64,000 nt of DNA, from the NCBI GenBank assembly GCA_030762895.1, contig CM061066.1, positions 7,096,047 through 7,160,046 on the forward strand, written 5' to 3'. The translations under genes were made by a program, and so were the position numbers. The notes under the pieces were generated by a model that did not search any database, was not told the origin of the DNA, and saw only the letters and a program-made list of their open reading frames with translations. Source of the stretch: Sophora flavescens (taxonomy: Eukaryota > Streptophyta > Magnoliopsida > Fabales > Fabaceae). Shown here piece by piece: positions 1-10,502 of the stretch (its first letter is position 1; the number at the start of each line of letters is the position of its first letter).

Positions 1-141
1 GAACTTACAGGCATTGATAATGTAAGTGTCACATTCTTTTAAGCATGTTGTGTCAAAGATATCTAGATCCTTAGAAGTCTTTGCCTTTATTACTTGCTCT
101 CTCTTTAGGCATTGATAATTGATTATGTAATGCTCCTTTTA
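1..141. other. unassigned flank of the first CACTA element
   Basis: AT-rich sequence with a short repeated phrase (GGCATTGATAAT near 11 and 109). No ORF or recognised repeat was seen. It ends at the TTA that precedes the CACTA terminus. Confidence 0.4.
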
Positions 142-159
142 CACTACAACATATTAGAC

Positions 160-405
160 TTTTAATAACGCACCTTTAATAGCATTTCCGTGTGGAAATG
201 CTATTAAAAGTGATGGGGGGACTTTTAATAGCGTTTCCTTTAGGAAACGCTATCTTAGGTATCACCTAAGATAGCGTTTCCGTGTGGAACCGCTATTAAA
301 AGTGCCACTTAGGAAAAGATAGCGGTTCCACACGGAAACGCTATCTTAGGTGATACCTAAGATAGCGTTTCCTAAAGGAAACGCTATCTTAGGTGAACAC
401 CTAAG
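160..405. repeat. left subterminal inverted repeats of CACTA element
   Basis: At least six alternating direct and inverted copies of a core close to GATAGCGTTTCCTNNNGGAAACGCTATC occur here, several as perfect hairpins (for example 222-251 and 359-390). In CACTA elements such arrays are binding sites for the TnpA-like protein. A matching but diverged array sits at the other end. Confidence 0.85.
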
Positions 406-3135
406 GAATTAAACGCGGGACCTTTCTTCCCTCCTCTTTTTTCTTGCTCAGCTTCATTCCCTTCTCCACTGAAACCCTTTTCAACCACTACTGTCGTTGC
501 CATCGCGGGATTGTTTTGCTAGTTTTGCAGGTTGTTGACTTTAAAGATTGTGATTTTTGTTATTTGGAAGCTCTCCATAACACACTACCTTGTGCCTCTC
601 TTCTCCCCCTGCTTCTTCATAGGTGAGTTTCCTTGCTCCTACATATGGTTGTTTCCTTGCTACTCATTTGATAGCAAGTCAATTTTGTGAGAGTGGGGTT
701 TGTCCTTATGGCTACATTCTGACCATGGTCTTTCTATTCAAAGATACATACATTTTTTGATTGACATGGGTGACCAGCTTCTGTATCTCTCACCCTTTTT
801 TTTTCTAGTTACAAATTTGACTTCTCATTTGTATCCATTCTTTCCTTAAGTTGTGGTTGGAAATACTCAAAGATGAACACCAGTGGCATTACTAAACCAT
901 TGGCATTACTAAACCTTGCTCAACCAGATTGCTCATCCTGACATTATTTTGCCATTTTGATTGCTGAAATATGATTGTTTTCTGTAAAAGGAGCACACCA
1001 GTCAGCCATAAATTTGGGGCATTACTAAACCATTGGCATTACTAAACCTTGCTGAAATATTATTGCTTTCTGTATCTCTTTCTTTATTTATTTATTCCTA
1101 AATTAACCTTCTCTTTACTGAATTATGAATAAGTTGTGTTACAGTTTGTTGTCATTCTATAGCTATATGATGGAATGCTCTTGGGTGTGAAGTCAAATTA
1201 ATTAAAAGTTTTCTTGACAAAGAGAAGTGTGCATATGTTAATGTGAAGAGTACCCATGAACTAGCTTTATGTTTTAATGTTAAGTTGTCATGAATGATTC
1301 AATAAGCATCATAGTCTCAATCAAAATACCCGAGAAAGTGACAAAGGGTTGAACAGTTTTATAGATATTCTAACACTCACACTATGGCACCTCTTAGTGA
1401 TATCAATATATTACATAACAGAATCATAGTGTAGTGTACTAAAAATGGGATGAAGTTAGCTTTAATCATATAGGGTCTGCATGTGCCAAGAATTAGTCGA
1501 TCCATTTTAGTTCTATATGCCCTGATTGGGGAATAGTATAGGGAATGTTAGAAAGATTGTGGCGTAGTGAAGCCTTTCTTGATCAATTGATGTGGCAATT
1601 TGCAGTAGATTGTAGTTAATAATGTGACTACCTTTGTTTGCGGTTAAGAATTGTTATTCCCATTTTTGGAACTTACTATATGTTCTTCCATATGAGGCTT
1701 GATATATTCTTTATTTTTCCATATGTGGAGATGGCAAGTCAAATGTAGAACAAATAGCAGACAAGTATAGGTGGTACATGATGGAGTATGTCCCTCTTGC
1801 TGTAAGTATTCTATTTGCATATATTTGTTTTCATCCTTTTTTTCCTCCTCTATGGATTTCTGGATGCAAACGAGTGATTGAACTCGCCAAGCATCGAATT
1901 GAAACTTATTCAACCATCTATTAGAAGCTTAGATGCCACTAACTGCACATCATTGTACATTTCATTGAAAATGTCATGAAATTGGATGAGGACTCACTCA
2001 ATGGTATTATGGAACATGCATGTCTCACAATGATGACAGATAAATTGACATACAACCCTAATTGTTGATCAACGAGTGCATTATCTCTCTACTGAAGTAT
2101 TGAAGTGAGATTTCTATGTGAGGGATACGTTGGTCCTCTTCTTTGGCAAATATATTTAAGTCTATTTGATGAGATGAACTTAATTTTCTAATTTTTTTAA
2201 CAATAAAAAAATATATGTCAAAGTCTTCAATTTTCCAATTTTATTTTAGCATGCCTTCATAATTTGATTATCTCTGTGCATAGTCCCCGAAAATGAAAAT
2301 CAATTGAAGGATGTATGAAAAGGGACCCCATATTTTCGATATTTCTCGAGTTTCTTTGGTTAGTGTTTAGTGGTTATTTTGTTCTATTTTATTTTACTTT
2401 TTTCATATTTCACAACCGTGATTGTTGAATTGGTTTATCAAGTACCAATGATCTTCTAGAGTCTGTTATATATAGATATAGTTTTTATAATATTAATGTC
2501 GACCACACTAATTAAGTACCAATGATATTCTAGAAACCTTTATGAATTATTGTTGCAATTCTATCTTGGTGCATTTGGAACACCTACTCATCATGACAAT
2601 ATCATGTTTGGTGGTATCCCTTTTTAAATATGATTAAGTCTCATACTAAGAGCTTCACACTCTGGCTCGAGTGGTCGTGACACGATCCACAGGGGCGCAT
2701 TCCCGGTTGAACCCAGTTCCAAGTTTGCAGCTTTAGTGGAACCCACTTCCAAGTTCACAGTCTGTGTTCAGGTGATTTTCTATCATTTACAAATTTTATT
2801 TCCGGACATTCTTAATATTTGTGGGAGTGTGTTTTTATCCAAGTTCACAGTCTGTGTTCAAGGTTTTATTTTACTTGCTCTTTAATTTTCGGTTTGATTG
2901 GTGTTGAATGGAATGTGACTTGTTTGTGTGTCAATCATTATTTGAAAATATGAATATGGATTGACGGATTGACTGTATGCATTTTGAACCTAATGTCTTT
3001 GGTATCCTGTTTTGTTTTGTTTCAATGTTTTTCGGAATGTGAAGAATGGGTTCATATGTTTGTTTTTGTTGCTTCAGTTTGTTGATCCTTTCCTTTTATA
3101 TATCATTTAATTTAATGTTCTGTGCTTAGATTTTG

Positions 3136-3360
3136 GTGGTTTTGGGTCACGGCCGTGATGGATATCACGGCTAGGCCATGACGGTCTCTGCTTCTGGTTG
3201 CTCTGCGAAATTCCAGTCTCTCGCGAGGCGAGCCTATGCTCGCGTCGCGAGCCCTCTGTTATGGCCGTGAAGAATTTCACGGCTGGGCCGTGATGTGCTC
3301 TGACTTGTGGTGGTTTTGGGTCACGGCCGTGATGGATATCACGGCCAGGCCGTGACAGAC
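3136..3360. repeat. GC-rich palindromic direct repeats (CACGGCCGTG)
   Basis: An island of high GC in AT-rich DNA. A 36-39 base unit with the core TCACGGCCGTGATGGATATC occurs at about 3136 and again at about 3308, with a diverged copy near 3259. Each unit can fold on itself (CACGGCCGTG; ATGGATATCACGGC). Between them lies a second palindrome family around CTCGCGAGGCGAG. The phrase recalls material seen in legume LTR elements, so it may be a fragment of one inserted in the CACTA interior. No coding frame was seen. Confidence 0.6.
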
Positions 3361-3541
3361 TCTGACTTCAGCCTTTGTATGTTGATCCTAGGGATCGCCC
3401 AGAATTAAAGAATCTGTTCGATACGTAAGCATGTTTTTATATTTCTGATTTTCTATGATTCTGTTCGATACGTGAGCATGCGTGTGTTTGTGATGATTGA
3501 AAATATGTTTCTTAATGAAGTCTGTTTGATTTTGTGATTAG

Positions 3542-3975
3542 TGGTTTGCAAGTTTATCGCGCAAATATCGGAGCTAAGGTGCCGCGTTTAAAGGCAACCA
3601 ACATTAAATGGATTCAGATACAGGTATATTTGCAAAAACTTAATGCGCAATTAGATAAAAAAAAACTATATTGATTTACTATTTTATTTTTTATAGTGCC
3701 CAAGACAACCCAACAAAGACAGATTGTGGGTACTATGTCATGCGTTTCATGAAGGAGACTATCTTGCAGAACCAAGTTAAAATACCAATGGCGGTATGTT
3801 GTTTACTTAGCTTTTAATCGTGACTGTTCAAATGTTTTAGCAATTGTAGCTTAATTTATTTAATTTTTATGTCGCAAGATCTTCCCCGACTTCAAATGCT
3901 CCACATACTCCACTCGCTCAACTATCTCAAGTCAAGGAAGAGTGGTGTCGCTATATTGTTGAAAAGTTCGTTTGA
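3542..3975 (+). pseudogene. CACTA-encoded Ulp1-like C48 protease, C-terminal exons, frameshifted
   Basis: Three exon-like blocks are visible. Exon 3542-3623 ends KWIQIQ before a GT donor. Exon 3697-3792 follows an ATAG acceptor and holds CPRQPN then TDCGYYVMRFMKE, the signature of the catalytic Cys region of transposon Ulp1 proteases, ending before GTATGT. A last block ends EEWCRYIVEKFV and a TGA at 3973-3975. The second exon carries a one-base insertion (or two-base deletion) between PNK and TDCG, because the two halves lie in different frames, and the last block also needs a frame change. The exon with the catalytic His (GHW) was not found upstream. The layout matches the better preserved copy at 46253-46888 on the minus strand. 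This is a dead gene. Confidence 0.85.
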
Positions 3976-4699
3976 TTATGTCAAATTGATCACGAGAGTT
4001 GCAGCAATACTCATTGGTATGTGAATAATGCTTTATATTTATCAACCCCAAACTATCTATGTATTTGTTTTTCCTTGGTACATGCCTTCGAGTTGATGTG
4101 TCATTTGCTAGGAGAAAATAAGTTCAAACTTATTATTTTTGTTACACTTTGTTAATGCTTGATTTGAATTCTGTTTCTTGCTACGAGTAGTATTTACCTA
4201 ATTAGTCTGCTGTATCCCAATGTAACAAAGTTAGTCTTTGTGGTGGAAATGCAGTATGTATGCTACAGAGTCTTTGGATCACATTTCGACACATTACTTT
4301 GGTGTTGTCTTGGTCTCATGAAAAACAAACGAAAGCTGTAAATGTAGAATAATTGTAGATGTATGTTGGTTTTCTGATTTTGGTTTCTTAAGGATTGAGA
4401 TCTGGTATAGTTGTTGCACTTTGATTTTGTCTTACTCGTGTGAATTTGAATACTTTAGAAACAGAGTGGTGTACTTATATCTGGTTATATATATATATAG
4501 TTGCTGTGTATAGAGTGTTGCACTTTGATTGTATAGTTACTTGGTTTGTTGCACAAACACATGCAAAGTCTTGCATTGATCACTTATATTTTGAACACAT
4601 TTTGAACAATTGTGTTGACTGCAACAATTGTGGTTTTTTTGTGTAAATATGCAGGAATAATGGATGTAAAAGTTAAGAAATTAAATTAAAAAAAAAAGG

Positions 4700-5060
4700 G
4701 GCTTTAGATAGCGTTTCCTTGTACAAACGCTTATCTAAAAGTCTTTAGATAGCGTTTGTATAAGGAAACGCTACTAAAGTCGACTTTAGATAGCATTCGG
4801 TACAAACGCTATCTAAAGTCAGACTTTAGATAGCATTTCCGTGTACAAACGCTATCTAAAAGACTTTAGATAGCGATTTTATAAGGAAACGCTATCTAAA
4901 GTCTGACTTTAGATAGCGTTTCCGTGTACAAACGCTATCTAAAGTCACCTATTAATAGCAGTTCCTAAATGCTATCTTTGCTAACGAGTTTTAATAGCGG
5001 TAGAATAGATAGCGGTTACAAACGCTATTAAAAGGCATACGGAAACGCTATCTAAAGTCT
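4700..5060. repeat. right subterminal inverted repeats of CACTA element
   Basis: Repeated units around TTTAGATAGCGTTTCCGTGT and its inverse, eight or more copies with inverted pairs separated by short spacers. It is the counterpart of the array at 160-405, but with ACTTTAGATAGC in place of the left-end ACTTTTAATAGC spacer. Confidence 0.85.
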
Positions 5061-5074
5061 AATCTGTTGTAGTA

Positions 5075-6096
5075 ATAGGTCCTTCTGGTAGGGTTTAATC
5101 TTGCATTGACCATTGCTCTACATCATATCCCAGAGGTATAAATTCTTGCATTCTTGTTTAGACTGGATGCTATAATTCTGTTTGTTTTATTGTAATTTTT
5201 TAATTTAACATGAACAATTGTAACAATCTTCTATTTTCCATGGTGTTGTTGTTGCACTTCTTATTTATTTTGCCACACAAAGGTAAGAACCTTCATTGGT
5301 AGGGAGGAAGTGACAGTTTGTTGGCTACTTATCAGCACTTATTCCACTTTAAGATATTTTGATGAATTTTTTCTTCTTCCATTTTTTATCCTTTTTAAGC
5401 AACAGCAAAGCACAACATGTAGAGTGGTTTTCATTTTTGCAAAAATTGTTTGCTTTTGCTGAAATGAATGCTTGAACTGCAAAGCAAACACAAACTGCTT
5501 GCTGGATCACCTGAAGGGTATGATGGTAGTTCCCTTCTAATTTTTTTTACACATTTTTTGAACATGTATTTATTAATTAAAATTTAGAATAGTAATTTCT
5601 TTGTTTTTATTATGCAGAGAAGAGCTAGCTAGCCAGTTAAACAAAGTGTAGTACATACGAAAAATAGACCGACCCTTAAGATGTTTTTCTTTTTCGTAGT
5701 TATGCTTATTGAAATCAAAAAGAAAACATATCCCTTATCCCATATCCCTCTGCATGTCATGATGTCCTCTGTCATTGTATAGTTTTTGCGAAATATTTTT
5801 GGCCACTTGTGCATTTTTTATATATTTTGTTTGTAAATATGTCTTTTTGTGTTGTTAACTGTTAAGGTATATTTATATGTTATCATTTAATAAGTTTAGG
5901 ATACTTTTTTTTTGGCCAAATATTTAATCAACATGATACTTACAACATTTTCAGTGGCATATTGTTCGTGGTATTGAAGGTTTCATTTATTGTTAGTTCC
6001 AAGCAGATGGATGTTGAGATAGCCTATCATAGACATGTCTTTCTTGTGATTTAAACTGTATATATATTAGTCTTGTATAAAGTTGACAAATATCGA
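5075..6096. other. unassigned, no gene seen
   Basis: AT-rich sequence between two CACTA-type ends. Only short chance ORFs are present on either strand, without recognisable motifs or repeats. Confidence 0.4.
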
Positions 6097-6480
6097 TCGC
6101 TAAATTGATCCCAAGAATAGGTGTTTCGATCAATTTAGCGACCGATTTTTTTTTTGAATTAGCTAGGAAATAACTATAAAATCGCTACGAAAGTTTGCTA
6201 TAGAATGGCTGCAAAATTGCTACGATGATACTGTAGCTATTTAGCTTAAAAAGCAATTCATAGTAAGATATTACTAGAGATTTGCTACCAAATAGCTAGA
6301 AATATTTTAAGATTAACTATGAATTAGCTAGGAAAATAAATTCCTAGCTAATTTGACACTCAATTAACGCTACCACCAATTCTGCAGCTATTGGGTAGCT
6401 AATTTATAGCTAAATTTATTTACTAGAGATTAGCTATGAATTAGCTTTTGTCGTAGCTAATCACCAAATTTATTTTAGTG
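6097..6480 (+). mobile_element. right end of another CACTA-type element
   Basis: The stretch is packed with direct and inverted copies of TAGCTA-type words (GAATTAGCTAGGAA, TTCCTAGCTAATT, GTAGCTAATTTATAGC), like a CACTA subterminal array. It ends TTGGTGATTAGC-like in inverse, that is CACTAAAATAAATTTGGTG read on the minus strand from 6480. At 6097-6146 a hairpin pairs ATCGATCGCTAAATTGATC with its near inverse. The matching left end was not found in the window, so this is a truncated or partial copy. Confidence 0.55.
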
Positions 6481-6492
6481 ATATATAATATA

Positions 6493-6494
<2 letters not shown>

Positions 6495-6556
<62 letters not shown>
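6495..6556. repeat. TA dinucleotide microsatellite
   Basis: About 31 uninterrupted TA units immediately beyond the CACTA-type end. Confidence 0.95.
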
Positions 6557-6559
<3 letters not shown>

Positions 6560-6605
6560 CAAGTGACATCATGTGTCAAAATAAGTTTTGACAGTAAATC
6601 TTATC

Positions 6606-8069
6606 TGTCAGCACCCAATTTTGTCCGGGTTTTTCTTCTTTTTAATTTTATTAACACTAACTTTTGATGTGTTGATTTAATTAAAAATAGAAAAAATAAT
6701 AATAAAAAACTTACAAAAAAATTACAGTTAAAAGATAAAAAAAGGAAGGAAAGGATTTACTTTTATCTCTTTAACAAATATAGTCCCACATGGCTAAACT
6801 ATTCACTTGACAAGTCCCACATTGAAGAATGTAAGCTCCTTCTCCCTCCTCACCTCATATATAAAGTATGGATTCTCAAGTGGTTGAAAGACACAGAGAA
6901 GCTTTCACACTTGGGCTTAATAATATGTATAAGACCCGTGGCTTTTAAATAAAAGGTTGTTTCTAATGCTTGGGCTTAATATTAAATATAAAGCTTAAGC
7001 ATTTTAGTAAAAAGTTCTTTTTTATTATTAGTTTGTTCGTTTTTTATTTTAAGCATAGGGAACTTTGTGTCTTTACGTTACTCGGATGGGAGAGTATGTG
7101 GGTCAAACACATAGTGTTTCTGCACGTCCCAGAGGTAAGTTTTTCGTTTCATTTCTTATTTTCATTTTTTAGATTAATAAGTTTATTTCCATTTTTACTA
7201 TTTTTAAAATTAGTATATTTCTCTTATATTTTATGGGTTAAGATTCCGACGATGGAATACCCATAACCAGTAGGAGTACCGACAAAATTATGGCTTTCTT
7301 GAGGTGAGGAACATCCCTTAGGTTTCGTCAGGATTGCCGACGGACCCTACGGGATACCAATATGATCTTAATCCAAGTGTTTTGGTGTGTTTTGTTTTAG
7401 GCTTTAGTATGTATGCTGTGAATGACTTTAAACAATTTAAATATTTGTAATTTTTTTTTTCTTTTACTAACAACGCCGATGACAAAATAATTGGGGATGA
7501 CCGGAGTAACGGTTATGAAAATTCTACCCAATCTTCTTGAGGTTATTTTATTGGATTTCGCCAGGAGTACTGATGGGGTCTGATTTTCACACCTAAAAAT
7601 AATTAATTTTCAATAATAAAATTAAATAGATGTGAGCAAATTTGCTTATCCCCAACTTTGTGATTGTGGTGTATTCTTGTTCGAAACATTTTCTTGAGGA
7701 AAATCTTTGTAAGGAAAATACATTTTTCCATTCCATAGCCATTTATCAATTTCGATAATATGCTGAAAGAATGAGGCATTTTAAATTATAAAAACAAAAC
7801 AAACTATTTTGAAAAGACAAGACCAATTCAATCAATTTAGCAGATAACTCTAGATCAAATAGGTAACAGTTTAAACGGACGGTGTAGGGTGCTAATACCT
7901 TATCTACCTGTAATCATCCCCCGAACCTAATCTCTAAAACGCACAGACCATTTTTATTTTAGGTACCCAATTGCACCATTCCATGTAAATGGATAAAGCG
8001 ATTGGTGGCGACTCCCGAATCCCTCTTTTTCTCATTTTCATCGCGGTGCCCTCCAGGACGGTCGCGACA
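6606..8069 (+). mobile_element. solo LTR, Tat/Ogre-type Ty3/gypsy
   Basis: The unit opens TGTCAGCACCCAATTTTGTC and closes GGACGGTCGCGACA, both typical of plant Tat/Ogre LTRs, with the usual inner phrases GGGTGCTAATACCTT and TGGCGACTCC near the 3' end. It is flanked by a perfect 5-base duplication, TTATC at 6601-6605 and TTATC at 8070-8074. No internal domain or second LTR is present, so this is a solo LTR of 1464 bases left by LTR-LTR recombination. Short ORFs inside it are chance. The family name comes from recall of the terminal motifs; the TSD and TG...CA ends are seen directly. Confidence 0.88.
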
Positions 8070-8089
8070 TTATCCACCCATTTTATTTA

Positions 8090-8410
8090 GAGTAATGATA
8101 GTTGCACACCCAAAGTTGACACCGAAAGTTGACACCTTGGTTAATCGGTACAAATATTGGGTTAATTCAGTTCATTATATGGTTAATCACGTGTAAATAT
8201 TTGGTTAATTCATGATGACCCATTAATCATATAAAAAACTGAATTAACTATATGTTTGCATGTGATTAACCAAATATTTACATGATTATGAAAAATAAGC
8301 TTCATATAACCCATTAATCATATAATGAACTGAATTAATAAAAAAATTATACATGATTAAACAAGGTGTCTACCTGTGTGTCAAACACAGGTGTTCACCT
8401 ATCATTACTA
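8090..8410. mobile_element. MITE, Mutator-like, 9-10 base TSD
   Basis: Terminal inverted repeats GAGTAATGATAGTTGCACACC and (inverse) TAGTAATGATAGGTGAACACC bound a 321-base palindromic element. The flanking sequence TTTTATTTA(G) is repeated exactly at 8081-8089/90 and 8411-8419/20. The interior has further inverted copies of GGTTAATTCA and CATGTGATTAACC. TIR form and TSD length suggest a Mutator-like MITE. Confidence 0.85.
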
Positions 8411-8475
8411 TTTTATTTAGTCCAAAGACTTATATCTAATCACTTAAGTATTCAGGTGAGATTTTTTTTTTTTGT

Positions 8476-8586
8476 GAATTTCTTGCTACTCCTCCACCTC
8501 TTCTCTCTCTCCGTTTTGCTAACCATTTTTTTTTGGGAATTTCTTGCTACTCCTCCACCTCTTCTCTCTCTCCCTTTTGCTAACCA
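8476..8586. repeat. two-copy tandem duplication, 61-base period
   Basis: GAATTTCTTGCTACTCCTCC followed by a CT-rich run and TTTTGCTAACCA occurs at 8476 and again at 8537, nearly identical. The two sense and antisense ORFs over this stretch are by-products of the duplication and CT richness. Confidence 0.85.
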
Positions 8587-8889
8587 CCGACTCTTGTGCA
8601 ACATCAAGTTATTGTAGGTAACTAAAACTCCGTGACCCTTCCTTTCGAAGAACAAAGCAATATGTCAGAGAAACACCATCACAAACATGCTTGATAACTT
8701 TTCTGAAATTCGGTGGCCTTCTCCATTCCTTTCTTTGTTTTAATATTAAATTCTAAAAGGCTTAAGCTTAATATAGGATTGAGAAGACCTCAAAAATCTA
8801 AAATAATTTCTCGTACATGAATCAATCAAAAAGAAATTGTTTCAAATTTGGTAATGGCTGAAAATTTAAATAACCCACTTGATGTAACG

Positions 8890-9140
8890 GGATGTCATTT
8901 GCACACATGATGGTCTTGTGTTTATACTTTATGTTTCATGTATATTTGAACACCTGAAAATCGTGGTTAATGCAGTTCAAATACGTAGTTAATTCAGTGG
9001 ATGGGTAATGGATGTAACAAGGTGTCACAAATCATTAACCAATTACTGAATGAAATTAACCACATATTAGAACTGCATTAACCAGATATCACAGTTATCG
9101 CCCCAGTTGTCAAAATACAGTTGTACAAATAACATTACTC
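8890..9140. mobile_element. degenerate MITE related to the one at 8090
   Basis: The right end, read in inverse, is GAGTAATGTTATTTGTACAA, close to the TIR of the 8090-8410 element. The left end is weaker (GGGATGTCATTTGCACACAT). Inside, CGTGGTTAATGCAGTTC pairs with GAACTGCATTAACCAG. The right terminus coincides with a SINE target site, so the end may have been altered. Confidence 0.6.
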
Positions 9141-9143
9141 TTT

Positions 9144-9322
9144 TTTTTTTGGAAACCATGTTATAGGTACGAAGTATCCACCATCATTAGCAGTGACTAA
9201 TCTTCGTCGGGGAACTTGTTGGGCACACAAGGTGGGTTCTCCCCTCCTAACCAGGGTTTTCTCCATACACAAGAGCTAGGATTCGAACCCCTAATCACTT
9301 GCTTATGATGTCCAAATCCCTT
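9144..9322 (-). mobile_element. SINE, minus strand, 15-base TSD
   Basis: A body of about 180 bases is bounded by a perfect 15-base direct repeat, ATAACATTACTCTTT at 9129-9143 and at 9323-9337. On the minus strand it contains a pol III B-box-like GGTTCGAATCC near its 5' side (plus 9272-9282), then GTGTGCCCAACAAG, and ends with a run of A (plus-strand T run at 9141-9150). Tail, B box and long TSD together are diagnostic of a SINE, probably of the legume/Au type. It landed on the end of the MITE at 8890-9140. Confidence 0.82.
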
Positions 9323-9404
9323 ATAACATTACTCTTTATGTTTATTGGTTTCAGCACCCAAAAATATTCATGAGTTTTCTTGCAATTTTTTTGTTCAATT
9401 GTCA

Positions 9405-10262
9405 CTACACCAAATTGTATTTGTTGATCTTAATTTAATCTAACGACTAAAGTTTATCATATTTATTGAAGAGAGTGAATAATTAAAAGTTTTAATAGGG
9501 AGAGAGAAAATAAGATTTTTGTTCAAAAGAAAAGGAAAATAAGATTTATTTAATGAGAAGAGATACTAAGAACATTTCGAATGAGGGTTGCTTATGGAGT
9601 TCTTAAATCTATGTGGCAAATAAGGAATCATTGTTTATTTTCCCCTCCCATTAGAGTTGATCTATGTGGCAATATGGGTTGCTTGCTTATATAAGGAACT
9701 CATAGGATGGGTTACTTATAAATAAATAAAAAATTAATTTTTGCTCAAATTTCAATGATGGATTGCTTTTTTAAATTAAAACAAAATTAAGTGTAAATAA
9801 AAAAAAAACAAAAAAAACGTGGGTTGCTTAAATAGGTACCATTGGAGTAAAGGTAAGGTAAATTGCTTTAATATGATGTGGTATAGTGGGGCTCACTTAA
9901 TGAATGATAATCAACTCAAAGTGGGTTGCTTAAATATCACCCATTGGAGATGCTCTAAGTATCTTGATTATTCATCAAAATTATAATATTTATTTAATAA
10001 ATATTTTATATTTTTAATATATATAATTTTATATCATATAATTCTTTTCTCTTCAAAAAATCATATAATTCTTTTAATAATATAATATTACAAAGATAAT
10101 TGGATTAAATAAATCTTATTTTCTTTTTCTTTCTTTTTTTTACAAAAATTATATTTTCTCTCTCCCTATTAAAATTGTTTTTAATTATTCACTCTCTTCG
10201 ATAAATATGATAAACTTTAACCGTTATATTAAATTAAGATCAACGGATTTAATTTGGTATCA
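9405..10262. mobile_element. large foldback element with long inverted arms
   Basis: About 160 bases at 9410-9570 are repeated in inverse at about 10095-10258, including GTTGATCTTAATTTAATCTA, AAGTTTATCATATTTATTGA, GAGAGTGAATAATTAAAA and TAATAGGGAGAGAGAAAAT. The loop holds a Tourist-like MITE and AT-rich filler. No ORF is present. Outer limits are approximate and I found no clear TSD, so the class is undecided. Confidence 0.78.
9570..9955. mobile_element. Tourist-like (PIF/Harbinger) MITE nested in the foldback
   Basis: TIRs are GAACATTTCGAATGAGGG on the left and, in inverse, GAGCATCTCCAATGGGTG on the right, flanked by TAA at 567-569 of the 9 kb and TAA at 9956-9958. The interior repeats GGGTTGCTTA in both orientations. 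TIR sequence and 3-base TAA duplication fit PIF/Harbinger MITEs. Confidence 0.72.
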
Positions 10263-10296
10263 AAATAAAATTTGACACCCGATGTCAATTGATTCT

Positions 10297-10299
<3 letters not shown>

Positions 10300-10358
<59 letters not shown>
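10300..10358. repeat. compound CA/TA microsatellite
   Basis: About 20 CA units run directly into nine TA units, right beside the foldback element. Confidence 0.95.
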
Positions 10359-10502
10359 AATAAGGACATCGCGTTACATACTATGATTCTTTATTCAAAA
10401 TATTATATATGCTAATGATTTTTTTTGACTAATATATGCTAATGATAATATATAAATGAAACAGAGACACAATATGATTAATATAAACTATAAATTATAA
10501 AT

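Larger units (their letters stand above)
142..5074 (+). mobile_element. CACTA (En/Spm) DNA transposon, defective
   Basis: The left end reads CACTACAACATATTAGAC and the right end is the inverse of TACTACAACAGATTAGAC, so about 16 of 18 bases pair as terminal inverted repeats beginning with the CACTA signature. The last base of the right end is A instead of the expected G. Flanking trinucleotides are TTA and ATA, an imperfect copy of the 3-base duplication usual for this superfamily. Both ends carry dense inverted subterminal repeats built on GATAGCGTTTCC. Inside, on the plus strand, lie exon remnants of a Ulp1-type (C48) protease, the second gene of many plant CACTA elements. I saw no TnpD-like transposase exons, so the element is probably non-autonomous. 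The class is well supported; exact ends are good to a base or two. Confidence 0.87.

Noticed and set aside
6970..7266. 98-codon plus ORF rich in Phe
   Set aside because: Lies inside the Tat/Ogre-type solo LTR; composition reflects T-rich DNA.
9241..9310. GATTCGAACCCC considered as part of a tRNA gene
   Set aside because: No cloverleaf can be formed; it is the B-box region of a SINE with poly-A tail and TSD.
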